A stretch of 64,000 bases of DNA, from contig CAWANG010000024.1 of assembly GCA_963783175.1 (NCBI GenBank), positions 1-64,000 on the forward strand, read 5' to 3'. The notes under the pieces were generated by a model. The model ran no database searches. It was not told where the DNA came from and worked only from the letters and a program-made list of their open reading frames with translations. The first letter of the stretch is position 1. The number at the start of each line of letters is the position of its first letter. The position numbers and the translations under genes were made by a program. The stretch comes from Roseiarcus sp963783175. GTDB taxonomy: Bacteria; Pseudomonadota; Alphaproteobacteria; Rhizobiales; Beijerinckiaceae. Of the stretch, positions 28,655-37,967 are shown piece by piece.

Positions 28655-29695
28655 TTATGCCAAACGATTGCTTTCGCCCTCGACCGCCTCCATGGCGATA
28701 TGCGCCACCAGCGGCACGGATTCTCCCAATTGCCGGGCGAGCTCCGGGTTCGAGGCGTTGCCGTCGAGCGAGCGCTTATAGACGCCTTGGTGGATCGCGA
28801 TGCTGCGAAAGAAGCTGAAGGCGACGAGGAAGGTCCAATCGGGGATGCCTTTCAGCCCCATTCTCCGGCAATAGGCTGCGACATATTCGGCTTCGGTCGG
28901 GATGCCGCTCGCCGCGCGATCGACGCCGCCGAGCCCGCGAAATCTGCCCGCCGGCAGCCGCCATTGCATGCACTGGTAGGCGAGATCGGCAAAGGGATGG
29001 CCGAGGGTCGAGAGCTCCCAGTCGAGAACCGCGAGCAGGCGCGGCGAGCGTGCGTCGAAGATCATGTTGTCGATGCGCCAGTCGCCGTGCACCAGCGAGA
29101 CCCGGCCGTCGTCCGGCGGGACCTTGTCGGCGAGCCAGGCGATCAGGCGCTCCATGTCCTCGAGCTTCGACGTTTCGCTGGCCCGATACTGATCGGTCCA
29201 GCGCTGGTATTGGCGGGCGTAATAGCTGCCTGGCTTGCCGTAATCGGAGAGGCCCGCCTTGGCGAAGTCGATCGTGTGCAGCTTGGCGAGGCCCTCGTTC
29301 ATGGCGTCATAGATCGGACGCCGATCCTCGCGGTTGAGCTCCGGGAGCGCCGGGTTCCAGAGGACGCGCCCGTCGACGAAGGTCATCAGGTAGAAGGCGG
29401 TCCCGATCACGCCTTCGTCCTCGCACAGCGCAAGCGCGCGGGGAGCCGGATACCCGACCCCTTCGAGCGCCCTCAAGACCCGGAACTCGCGCTCGATCAT
29501 GTGGGCCATTTTCAAGAGCTTGCCCGGCGGCTTGCGGCGCAGGACGTAGCGGCGATTCGGCGTCTCGATCCGATAGGTCGGGTTCGACTGTCCGGTCGGG
29601 AATTTCGTGACTGCGCTCGGACCGCGCCAGCCCTCGACATGAGCGCCGGCCCACGCGTCGAGCGCGCGCGTATCCTCGGGGAAAGCGCCGCTCAC
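28655..29695 (-). CDS. APH-family kinase (ACAD10/11 kinase-domain-like)
   Basis: 346 residues with aminoglycoside-phosphotransferase fold: YVLRRKPPGKLL (ATP Lys), SLVHGDWRIDNMIFD (catalytic HGDxxxxN) and LAVLDWELSTLGHPFADL (metal-binding DWE). These variants are those of the kinase domain of ACAD10/ACAD11 and of the 4-hydroxyacyl-CoA kinase LvaA, not of antibiotic-resistance enzymes. GTG 29695 overlaps the stop of the acyl-CoA dehydrogenase gene (GTGA), placing kinase and dehydrogenase in one transcript as separate proteins. Proposed role: phosphorylating a hydroxyacyl-CoA. Confidence 0.85.
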   Translation of the reverse strand: MSGAFPEDTRALDAWAGAHVEGWRGPSAVTKFPTGQSNPTYRIETPNRRYVLRRKPPGKLLKMAHMIEREFRVLRALEGVGYPAPRALALCEDEGVIGTAFYLMTFVDGRVLWNPALPELNREDRRPIYDAMNEGLAKLHTIDFAKAGLSDYGKPGSYYARQYQRWTDQYRASETSKLEDMERLIAWLADKVPPDDGRVSLVHGDWRIDNMIFDARSPRLLAVLDWELSTLGHPFADLAYQCMQWRLPAGRFRGLGGVDRAASGIPTEAEYVAAYCRRMGLKGIPDWTFLVAFSFFRSIAIHQGVYKRSLDGNASNPELARQLGESVPLVAHIAMEAVEGESNRLA

Positions 29696-30927
29696 CGCGC
29701 GGCCGCCTCGTTGGTGTAACGCTTCATCTCGGCCTTGGCGATCACCCGCCGGTGGACCGCGTCGGGTCCGTCGGCGAGGCGCAGCGTGCGCACGTGGGTC
29801 CACATCCGGGCGAGCGGGAAGTCCTGGCTGACGCCCGCCCCGCCGTGCAATTGCACCGCCTGGTCGATTACCTCGAGCGCGACCCGGGGCGCGATCACCT
29901 TGATCTGCGAGATGAGGGGCGCGGCGGCTCGCACCCCCTGCGTGTCCATCGCCCAGGCCGCTTTCAGGCAGAGCAGGCGCGCCATCTCGATGCTCATGCG
30001 CGCCTCGGCGATGATGTCCGGATTGGCGCCGAGCCTGGCGAGCTTCTGGCCGAAGGCGGACCGCGCGCTGGCGCGCCGGCACATCGCCTCGAGCGCCCTC
30101 TCGGCCTGGCCGATCGCGCGCATGCAATGGTGGATGCGTCCCGGCCCAAGCCGTCCCTGGGCGATTTCGAAGCCGCGTCCGCGGCCGAGCACGATCGCAT
30201 CCTTGGGGACGCGCACGTCGTGAAAACGGATATGCATGTGGCCGTGCGGGGCGTCGTCGTCGCCGTAGACCTTCAGCGCCCTCAGGATCTCGACTCCCTT
30301 GGTCGCCGCCGGGACAAGCAGCATCGAATGGCGCGCGTGCGGAGCGGCGTCGGGATCGGTCAACGTCATTGTAATGTAAAGCGTGCAGCGCGGATCGCCG
30401 GCCCCGGACGACCACCATTTCTCGCCGTTCAGCACCCATTCGTCGCCATCGAGGCGGGCGTCCATGGCGATGTTGGTCGCGTCGGACGAGGCGACCCCGG
30501 GCTCGGTCATGAGATAGGCCGAGCGCGTGCGCCCTTCGAGCAGGTCGGGCAGCCAGCGCGCCTTCTGCTCGGGCGAGCCGTAGCGTTCGATCACTTCCAT
30601 GTTGCCGGTGTCGGGCGCGGAGCAGTTGAAGACCTCGGAGGCAAGCGGCGACCAGCCCATCTCCTCGGCGAGATAGGCGTATTCGACGGTGGCGAGGCCG
30701 TAGCCCTTGTCGGAGGCGGTGAGCCAGAAGTTCCACAGACCCTTGGCCCGCGCCTTGGCTTTCAGGGATTCCCGGATCTCGATCATCCGCTTGGTCGGCT
30801 TGAAGCGGTCGCCCTCGCGTCCGACCTCGGCCTCGTATTCCTCTTCGAGCGGCATGATCTCATCGCGCACCATCGCTCGGACGGCGGCGATGAGCGGACG
30901 GACTTTGTCGGTGACGCCGAGATCCAC
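29692..30927 (-). CDS. Acyl-CoA dehydrogenase (ACAD10/11-like)
   Basis: 411 residues: N-terminal helical domain, AYLMTEPGVASSDATN for FAD and substrate, NGEKWWSSGAGDPRC, RIHHCMRAIGQAERALE, and LHGGAGVSQDFPLARMW in the C-terminal domain. GTG 30927 is chosen because GGAGG lies 7 bases upstream. WWSSGAG and the kinase coupled downstream match ACAD11-type enzymes, which act on phosphorylated 4-hydroxyacyl-CoA in levulinate and hydroxy-fatty-acid breakdown. First gene of a two-gene operon. Exact acyl chain unknown. Confidence 0.87.
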   Translation of the reverse strand: MDLGVTDKVRPLIAAVRAMVRDEIMPLEEEYEAEVGREGDRFKPTKRMIEIRESLKAKARAKGLWNFWLTASDKGYGLATVEYAYLAEEMGWSPLASEVFNCSAPDTGNMEVIERYGSPEQKARWLPDLLEGRTRSAYLMTEPGVASSDATNIAMDARLDGDEWVLNGEKWWSSGAGDPRCTLYITMTLTDPDAAPHARHSMLLVPAATKGVEILRALKVYGDDDAPHGHMHIRFHDVRVPKDAIVLGRGRGFEIAQGRLGPGRIHHCMRAIGQAERALEAMCRRASARSAFGQKLARLGANPDIIAEARMSIEMARLLCLKAAWAMDTQGVRAAAPLISQIKVIAPRVALEVIDQAVQLHGGAGVSQDFPLARMWTHVRTLRLADGPDAVHRRVIAKAEMKRYTNEAAAR

Positions 30928-31225
30928 TTTTGATCCTCCCTGGACTTGGATCACGCACTTTGACGCCGAATGACCTCCCTCGGCAAGCGTCCGCCTCTTT
31001 TAAAGCCCCTTGCGGAACCAGATCCGGGAGTGGCCGGAAGGGAAATCGTTGAGCCGGCTTAATTCCCGACATCCGTGCCGAGGATAGAATTCCGGCCCCC
31101 GGCCGGGGTCCCGTTCCTCCGCGCGTACGACTGGCTGTTCAAAGCCCCCTGCGATCGCGCGCGTCGTCGCCTCGTCCGGCGGCGTCTCCCCGCAAACGAC
31201 AACGGCGGGGGCGCCATTGAGGACG
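30928..31225. other. Intergenic stretch, no supported gene
   Basis: Lies between the acyl-CoA dehydrogenase start and the stop of the inositol-cluster oxidoreductase. A plus-strand ORF at 31075-31293 ends its first part in RRLPANDNG, reminiscent of small rhizobial proteins, but it has no ribosome site and overlaps the oxidoreductase gene, so I do not call it. Confidence 0.4.
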
Positions 31226-32297
31226 TCAAAGCTTCACCACTTCGCCTGTCCGCATGCTCTCGTCGGCCGCGAACACGATGCGCAGCGAGTTGATCGCGTC
31301 CTCGAGATGATCCTTAAGGTCGATCTCGCCGCGGATCGCTTTCAGGAATAGGCGCTGCTCGCGTTCGCACAAGTCCTGGTGGCTGGGCTCGTCCTCGGTC
31401 GAGAGGGTTTCGTCGGGGCGGGCGAAGGCGCCGTCGGCGTTGAGGGCCGCATGGTGGATGCGCAATGCGTTGGTCTTCGTATGGGTGTCGTGATCGGCCG
31501 ACTTGACGTCGCCGGCGGACTCCTTGGCCACGATCGAGACGCAGCCCTTCGGTCCGATCATGTCCTTCACGAAATACGCGGTCTCGCTCATCATCGGGCC
31601 CCAGCCGGCCTCGTACCAGCCGACCGAGCCGTCGTCGAAGGCGAGATGAAGATGGCCGTAATTGACCATCGCCGGCGCGATCTCGTCGGTGAGCCGCGCC
31701 CCGACCGCGTGCACCGCAACGGGCTTCGCTCGCGTCACCTGGCACATCACGTCGACATAGTGCACGCCGCAGTCGACGATCGGCGAGGTTGAGCGCATCA
31801 GGGCCTTATGCACGCCCCAGAACGAACCCGACGATTGCTGATTGAGGTTCATGCGCATGACCAACGGCTTGCCGAGGGTGCGGCCGATCTCGACAAAGCG
31901 CGTCCACGAAGGATGGACGCGCAGAATATAACCGACGAGCAGCGCCTTGTTGGCCGTACGCGCCGCGGCGACGACGCTCTCGGCGGCTTTGAGCGTGTCG
32001 GCGAGCGGCTTCTCGCAGAACACATGCGCGCCCGGCGGCGAACGCCTCAAGCGCCATCGGTGCGTGGTGCTCCGTATAGGCGGCGATCGCGACCGCGTCG
32101 GGCTTGAGCGCATGAAGCGCTTCGGTCAGGCCCTCATAGCGAGGCAGTCCGGGGAACTCCTTGTCGAGATCATGACGGCCCGCGGCGTTGCGGGTGCACA
32201 AGCCCACGAGGTCGAAACCGTCGATCGCCCGATAGGCGCGGGCATGGCTCAGCCCCATCGTGCCGAGCCCGACGACGAGAACGCGCTGCCGCTTCAC
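31226..32297 (-). CDS. Gfo/Idh/MocA oxidoreductase of the inositol cluster (frameshift)
   Basis: Reconstructed about 356 residues. Rossmann motif VLVVGLGTMGLSHARAY at the N-terminus, then the conserved CEKPLAD motif, LLVGYILRVHPSW and GVHYVDVMCQV. The frame breaks at 32031-32033, where the coding strand has GGG; one G fewer gives FAAGAHVFCEKPLAD. GTG 32297 overlaps the iolB stop (GTGA). Being last in the iol transcript it may be an inositol-isomer or inosose dehydrogenase distinct from the iolG-like protein at 39009-39995; the exact substrate is unknown. Confidence 0.8.
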
Positions 32298-33107
32298 GCC
32301 GGGGCCTGCGCCATCAGCCACTCGTGTTCAGGATCGTTGTAAAAGCGCCAGACGCGCTTCGGGCCAGCCATCACATTGAGATAGTAGAGGTCGTAGCCGT
32401 AGCGGGGCGGCGACGGGATGATAGCCGCGCGGCACCAGCACGACGTCGCCGTCCTTGACCGTCAGCGCCTCGTCGAGCGAGCCGTCCTCGGTATAGATGC
32501 GCTGAAAGGCGAAGCCCTGTGCCGGCTTCAGGCGGTGATAGTAGGTCTCCTCGAGATAGGATTCGTCGGGCAGCGCGTCGCGGTCGTGCTTGTGCGGCGG
32601 GTAGCTCGACCAGTGGCCGCCGGGCGTGATGACTTCGACCACCAGCACGCTCTCGGCCTCGGCGTCCTCGGGCAGGACGTTGCGGATGAAGCGCGCATTC
32701 GAGCCCGTTCCGCGGGTCAGCGTGCCGACGTCGCCGGGCTTGATGACGCGGGCCTTGAACCGCCCGGTCGCCGGCGCCGAGCACAGGGCGACTTCGCAAT
32801 CCGTCGCCGCCTCGATCGTCGCCGCGCTATGCGGAGGCAGGTAGACCGACCACGGCAATCCGTCGAACACGTTTCCGCGCTCGCCGATCGTCCCGGAATC
32901 GAAACCGCCCGCGGTCACGCGCGCTTTGCCGGAGAGGATGACGAGGCAGACTTCGTCGCCGCCGGTGTCGAGCTTCGACTTTGCGCCCTCTTTCAGCATC
33001 CGGGTCTCGAAGCCGACATAGCGCCAGCCAGCGCTTGCCGGCGTGATGCGATGGCCGACCCCGTCGGCGGCGGGGCCGGCATGAACGAGCAGCTTCGATT
33101 GCGGCAT
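32294..33107 (-). CDS. iolB: 5-deoxy-glucuronate isomerase (frameshift)
   Basis: Bicupin enzyme of inositol breakdown converting 5-deoxyglucuronate to 2-deoxy-5-keto-gluconate. Visible: GGHWSSYPPHKHD (metal His residues), YLEETYYHRL and VLVPRGYHPVAA. At GGGG 32404-32407 (plus strand) the frame slips. Skipping one base continues into YGYDLYYLNVMAG and FYNDPEHEWL, the diagnostic IolB C-terminus, ending at 32294. Unrepaired, the ORF ends at 32328 in unrelated residues. Start ATG 33107 has GGAGG 8 bases upstream. Overlaps the downstream oxidoreductase. Confidence 0.87.
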
Positions 33108-33228
33108 GGCGAAAACCTCCTTGGCTTCCCTCACCCTCGCCCGGCCTTCTCCCGCAAAGCCCGTCGAAGGACGGGCGTCTCTCGACGCCGCATGCGGGGG
33201 AAGGTGGCGCGAAGCGCCGGATCAGGGA

Positions 33229-34130
33229 TTACATCAATCCCGCCTCCTTGAGCGCCGCGCGGATATGCGCGACCCCCTTCTTGGCGTAAGGCAGGGCGGG
33301 CGCTTTCTTCGGATCCTGCTCGGCTTCGAGCACGACCCAGCCGGAATAGCCCTTGAGCTCCTTGAATACCGCCGGATAGTCGATCATCCCGTCGCCCGGC
33401 GCGGTATAGACGCCGAGTTCCTTGCCTACGCCTAAGATCGAATCGAGGAAGCTTCAGGTCGCTGGCGTTCGATTCGACGCATCTTCGCTTCGCGTACGTC
33501 CTTGCAGTGGACATGGCCGATCCGCGACCGATAGGCCCGCGCCAGCTCCGCCGGATCGGCGCCGCCCCAGCGGGCGTGGCCGGTGTCGAGCAGGAGATGC
33601 GCCGGAGGTTTGGTGTGCGCCATCAGAGCGTCGATGTCGCGCTCCGACTGGATGATCGTTCCCATATGGTGATGATAGCAGAGTTTCAGACCCTCGCCCT
33701 CGAGGCGCTCGGCGAATTCGGTCAGCTTCGCGCCGTAAGAGGCCCACTCGCCCTTTTTCAGCCGCGGGCGTTCCGATAATGGCTTCGAACGTTCGCCGTG
33801 GATGGCGTTCGAGGTCTCGGCGACGATGACGATATTGGCGCCCGCGCTTTTGGTCATCGCGATATGCGCCTTGGCGGCCTCGAATTCTTCGCGCGCCGAG
33901 CGCTTGAGCAATTCCGTCGAATACCAGCCGCCGACGAAGTCCATGCCGAACGAGGCGAGCTTCGCCTTAAGGGCAGGTCCGTCGCCCGGCATCTTGTGAC
34001 CCTTCTCCATCCCCTCGACGCCGGCCTCTCTGGCCTCCTTGAGGCACGTCTCGAGCGGCGTGTCGCCACCGATCTCCCGCAGGTCGTCGTTGGTCCAGCC
34101 GATCGGATTGGCGCCGATGAGAACGGTCAT
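33229..34130 (-). CDS. iolE: Myo-inosose-2 dehydratase (frameshift)
   Basis: TIM-barrel dehydratase acting on 2-keto-myo-inositol. N-terminal IGANPIGWTNDDL, central AGVEGMEKGHKMPGD, LCYHHHMGTIIQ, LLLDTGHARWGGADP and HVHCKDVREAKM. The frame is lost near 33453; adding one base (AA to AAA) gives PESFLDSILGVGKELGVY and the expected end GWVVLEAEQDP ... LKEAGLM at 33229. Start ATG 34130 is 1 base after the iolD stop. The out-of-frame ORF at 33131-33514 is a by-product of the shift. Confidence 0.87.
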
Positions 34131-34131
34131 C

Positions 34132-35979
34132 TCAGTCTCCGACCCGTTGCAGTTTTTGCGCATCCTCGTAGCCGCGGCGCGCGGCGTCGACCTCCGTTCG
34201 CTCCGAGACCGCCGGCACGGCGACGTCCCACCAGAAACCGCCGGCGTCGGTCGAGCCGATCGGATCGGTATCGATGACGATCACCTGGGTAGATTTCGCC
34301 GCCCGCGCCTTTTTGAACGCCGCCTCGAGCTCGGCGATCGAGCCGGCCTTCACCGCTTCCGCCCCGAGCGCGCGCGCATGAGCGACGAAGTCGACTGCGG
34401 GCAGCGTCTCATGCCGTGTGTCTCCAAGCAGATTGTTGAACGGCGCGCCGCCGGTCGCCTTTTGCAACCGATTGATGCAGCCGAAGCCGCGATTGTCGTT
34501 GACGACGATAATGAGCTTTCTTCCCAGCATCACCGAGGTGGCGATCTCCGAATTCATCATCAGGTATGAGCCGTCGCCGACAACCACCACCACTTCGCGG
34601 TCCGGCAGCGCCATTTTGACGCCGATCCCGCCCGGAATCTCGTAGCCCATGCACGAATAGCCATATTCGACATGGTAGCCGAGCGGCGCCCCGGCGCGCC
34701 ACAGCTTGTGCAGTTCGCCCGGCAGTCCGCCGGCGGCGCAGACAATGACGTCGCTCCTCTCGCCTGCCCGCATGAGCGCGCCGAGAACCTCCGCGTCGGT
34801 CGGCGCCGGCGCGTTGGTCGGCGCGGTAAAGCGCGCGGCGGTCGCCTCCCATTCCGCCTTGGCCCTGGCGGCCGAATCGGTCCACGAGCGCGGCGCCTTC
34901 CACGCGCCGAGCGCGGAATCGAGCGCGGCGAGCGCCGTCCGGGCGTCCCCAACGACCGGCAACGCGCGATGCTTGACCGCATCGAACGGCTGCACGTTGA
35001 GCCCGATGAAACGCCGGTCGGGATTCTTGAACAGCGCCCAGGAGCCGGTGGTGAAGTCGGCAAACCGGGTGCCGACGCCGACGATCACGTCCGCTTGCGC
35101 GGCGAGCGCATTGGCGGCGCCGGTCCCGGTGACGCCGACCGCGCCCAGGGCGAGGGGATGATCGGCCGGCATCGTCGACTTGCCCGCCTGCGTCTCGACG
35201 ACCGGAACCCCGCGCCTGGCGCAGAAGTCGATAAGCTCGCGCTCGGCGTCGGAATAGAGGACGCCGCCGCCGCAGACGACGAACGGCTTCTTGGCCTGTT
35301 TCAGGAGCGCGGCGGCCTCGTCGACCTCGCGCGGGTCTGGCGCGATGCGGCGCGGGCGATGCACCCGCTCGTCGAAGAAGCTCGCCGGATAGTCATAGGC
35401 CTCCGATTGCACGTCTTGGCAGAAGGCGAGGGTCACTGGCCCGCATTCGGCCGGATCGGTCATGACCGCGACCGCCCGGTTCAGCGCCGGCACGATCTGC
35501 TCGGGACGCGTGATGCGGTCGAAATAGCGCGACACGGGCTTAAAGCAGTCGTTGGCGCTCACCGTTCCGTCGCCGAAGTCCTCGACCTGCTGCAAGACTG
35601 GATCGGGCCTGCGGTTGGCGAACACGTCGCCGGGGATCAGGAGCACGGGGAGGCGATTGACATGGGCGACCGCCGCGGCGGTGACCATGTTGGTCGCCCC
35701 GGGGCCGATCGAGGTCGTGCAGGCCATCATCCGGTTGCGCCGCGAGGCTTTGGCGAAGGCGATCGCGGCATGGGCCATTGCCTGCTCGTTATGGGCGCGG
35801 TAGGTCGGCAGCGCATCGCGCGAGGCGTAGAGCGCTTCGCCGAGGCCGGCGACGTTGCCGTGGCCGAAAATCGCGAACACGCCCTCGAACAGGCGCTGCT
35901 TGCGCCGCTCGATTTCGACTTGCTGCGCGCTCAGGAAGCGAACCATCGCCTGAGCGGCGGTCAACCGGATCGTTGTCAT
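34132..35979 (-). CDS. iolD: 3D-(3,5/4)-trihydroxycyclohexane-1,2-dione hydrolase
   Basis: 615-residue ThDP-dependent C-C hydrolase opening the diketone ring to 5-deoxyglucuronate. N-terminal domain with GHGNVAGLGEAL and HNEQAMAHAAIA (cofactor Glu), CTTSIGPGATNMVTAA, and the C-terminal ThDP motif VVGDGSYLMMNSE ... VVNDNRGFGCIN. ATG 35979 gives the usual N-terminus TIRLTAAQAMVRF; upstream in-frame sequence to 36234 is inside iolC and discarded. Tight spacing to iolE and iolC indicates one operon. Confidence 0.92.
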   Translation of the reverse strand: MTTIRLTAAQAMVRFLSAQQVEIERRKQRLFEGVFAIFGHGNVAGLGEALYASRDALPTYRAHNEQAMAHAAIAFAKASRRNRMMACTTSIGPGATNMVTAAAVAHVNRLPVLLIPGDVFANRRPDPVLQQVEDFGDGTVSANDCFKPVSRYFDRITRPEQIVPALNRAVAVMTDPAECGPVTLAFCQDVQSEAYDYPASFFDERVHRPRRIAPDPREVDEAAALLKQAKKPFVVCGGGVLYSDAERELIDFCARRGVPVVETQAGKSTMPADHPLALGAVGVTGTGAANALAAQADVIVGVGTRFADFTTGSWALFKNPDRRFIGLNVQPFDAVKHRALPVVGDARTALAALDSALGAWKAPRSWTDSAARAKAEWEATAARFTAPTNAPAPTDAEVLGALMRAGERSDVIVCAAGGLPGELHKLWRAGAPLGYHVEYGYSCMGYEIPGGIGVKMALPDREVVVVVGDGSYLMMNSEIATSVMLGRKLIIVVNDNRGFGCINRLQKATGGAPFNNLLGDTRHETLPAVDFVAHARALGAEAVKAGSIAELEAAFKKARAAKSTQVIVIDTDPIGSTDAGGFWWDVAVPAVSERTEVDAARRGYEDAQKLQRVGD

Positions 35980-36040
35980 GGCGCAGACTTTCCTGGCTTG
36001 ATCATTGTTCTCCGCCGACCGGCGAGCGTCGCGCCGGCCA

Positions 36041-37954
36041 TCACCCGCTCTCGCGCCCGGAATCGCGCCAGAGATCACACAGGCGCGAAAACGCTCCCGC
36101 CATCCGCTCGACCGCCTCGAGGTCGCCGATGCGGCCGGCGAACCACTCGACCGCGGGCTCGACGAAGATCGTCCGTCCGACCGCAAAACCCTTGACCAGA
36201 CTGCAATGTCGCGCCAGCGCGAATGCCTGCGCAAGATCGTCCTCCGGCGCTTCCAGACCTAGCAGCATGATCCCGCGGCATAAGGGATCGCCGGTTTGAA
36301 TCGCGCGCGCGACATTGTCCCACGCCACCCTGCTCGCCTGGCCCTCGAGCTTCCACCAGTCCGGCATGACGCCGATCGCATAGAGCCGCTCGATCACCCG
36401 GGCGATCGTGCGCTCGTCGACCGCGCCGTTCTTGCTCGCGATGATCTCGATCAAGAGCTCGCGCTCAAGCGTGCGCGCGGCGTCATGCAGGCGCAGGAGC
36501 TCGCGCTCCTGGCGCGCCTTCATCTCCGGGGGATCGTCGGGGTGATAGAAGCACAGGCACTTGATCGTGTGGGCGACCGGCCACTCCTCGAGCTTGACCC
36601 CGAGCGAGCCACCGAACTCGAATTCGAGCGGGCGCGAACCCGGCTCCTCCACCGGCCGGCCGATCCAGAAATCATGATCGAGGGCGCGGAACAGCGCCTC
36701 CCGCCCATACTTGCCGTCGAGCAGCATGCCGTAGCCCGGCCGTCCGGCCGCGACCTTGGCGGCGGCCTGGACAGCGAGCAGTTTGAGGTCGCTGATGCGC
36801 TCGCGCGGCGCGCCGGCGTCGTCAGCGATCTTTTCCAGCTGGGCGCGGTGATCGATCGCCAGCGCCATGATCGAGGGCGGCTCGGGCCGGCGGGTCGTCG
36901 CCCAATGGATGTGATTGAGCGTCTCGTCGCGGCGCAGCGCCCGATGGGGCGAGCCACGCTTGAGGAAGCGGCTGAGCTCGGCCCAGGTCGGATATTCGGC
37001 CGAGCACAGGAGGCGTGACACGGCGAAGGCGCCGTTGGCGTTGGCGTAAGCGCAGCAGGTCTCGAGCGGCTCGTCGGCGAGCCAACCGCGGAGGAACCCA
37101 GACATGAACGCGTCGCCGGCGCCGAGCACGTTATAGACCTCGACCGGAAATCCTGGCCCCTTCACTCCCTTGTCGAGCGAATCGGGGATCGCATCGGGAA
37201 AAACGACGCAGCCCATCGGGCCGCGTTTGAGCACCAGCGTCGCCCGGCTCACCGCGCGCGCCGCTCTCAGCGCAGCGAGCGGTTCGTCAGCGCCGCCTGC
37301 GATCATCATCTCCTCCTCCGTGCCGACGATGAGGTCGCATTGCGGCAGGATCGCGCTCAGGCTCTGCGTGACTTGGCTCGACTTGATGTAGCGCTCTTCG
37401 CCCGCCCCGTGGCCGGCAAGCCCCCATAGGTTGGGGCGGTAGTCAATGTCGAACACGACCCTGCGGCCGGCGGCGCGGGCGATGCGCATCGCCTTAAGCT
37501 GCGCGGCGGCTGTGTTCGGGCGCGCGAAATGGGTGCCGCTCACCAGGACCGCCTTGGCGCTCTCGACGAAGCCCTGATCGACGTCGTCCTCGTCGAGCGC
37601 GCTATCGGCGCAATTGTCGCGATAGAAGATGAGCGGGAAGGTCTTCTCGTCGCGGATGCCGAGCAAAACGAGCGAGGTGAGCCTCACCGGATCGGTCCGG
37701 ATTCCGGCGACGTCGACGCCCTCGCGCGCACATTGCTCGCGGATGAAGCGGCCCATGTGCTCGTCGCCGACCCGAGTGATGAGGCCGCTCTTGAGGCCGA
37801 GCCGCGCCGTGCCGATGGCGATATTGGTCGGACAGCCGCCGACCGCCTTGGAGAACGTCGCCATGTCTTCGAGCCGGCCGCCGACCTGCACGCCGTAAAG
37901 GTCGACCGAGGAGCGGCCGATGGTGATGACGTCGAGGCGAGGATCGGAGGGCAA
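36041..37954 (-). CDS. iolC: 5-dehydro-2-deoxygluconokinase fused to DUF2090 (IolC-DUF2090)
   Basis: 637 residues. Residues 1-330 are a PfkB/ribokinase fold: ITIGRSSVDLYG, KAVGGCPTNIAIGTARLG and NVLGAGDAFMSGFLRGW (catalytic Asp). Residues 345-637 form a DUF2090 domain (MALAIDHRAQLE; LLDGKYGREALF; CFYHPDD; GFAVGRTIF), a TIM-barrel related to class I aldolases, often fused to IolC in proteobacteria. The kinase phosphorylates 2-deoxy-5-keto-gluconate; the second domain may do the aldolase step normally done by IolJ, as no iolJ is seen here (inference). Confidence 0.9.
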   Translation of the reverse strand: MPSDPRLDVITIGRSSVDLYGVQVGGRLEDMATFSKAVGGCPTNIAIGTARLGLKSGLITRVGDEHMGRFIREQCAREGVDVAGIRTDPVRLTSLVLLGIRDEKTFPLIFYRDNCADSALDEDDVDQGFVESAKAVLVSGTHFARPNTAAAQLKAMRIARAAGRRVVFDIDYRPNLWGLAGHGAGEERYIKSSQVTQSLSAILPQCDLIVGTEEEMMIAGGADEPLAALRAARAVSRATLVLKRGPMGCVVFPDAIPDSLDKGVKGPGFPVEVYNVLGAGDAFMSGFLRGWLADEPLETCCAYANANGAFAVSRLLCSAEYPTWAELSRFLKRGSPHRALRRDETLNHIHWATTRRPEPPSIMALAIDHRAQLEKIADDAGAPRERISDLKLLAVQAAAKVAAGRPGYGMLLDGKYGREALFRALDHDFWIGRPVEEPGSRPLEFEFGGSLGVKLEEWPVAHTIKCLCFYHPDDPPEMKARQERELLRLHDAARTLERELLIEIIASKNGAVDERTIARVIERLYAIGVMPDWWKLEGQASRVAWDNVARAIQTGDPLCRGIMLLGLEAPEDDLAQAFALARHCSLVKGFAVGRTIFVEPAVEWFAGRIGDLEAVERMAGAFSRLCDLWRDSGRESG

Positions 37955-37967
37955 GCGCGGCTCCGGC

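Noticed and set aside
28655..30736. Apparent 693-codon ORF covering kinase and dehydrogenase region
   Set aside because: Only the part from GTG 29695 is kinase-like. The rest is the wrong frame of the dehydrogenase gene, so this is not a fused ACAD10/11.
31075..31293. Small plus-strand ORF ending near RRLPANDNG
   Set aside because: No ribosome site and it overlaps the 3' end of a real gene on the other strand.
33131..33514. Separate ORF between iolB and iolE
   Set aside because: It is the wrong frame of the iolE C-terminus created by the one-base slip near 33453.
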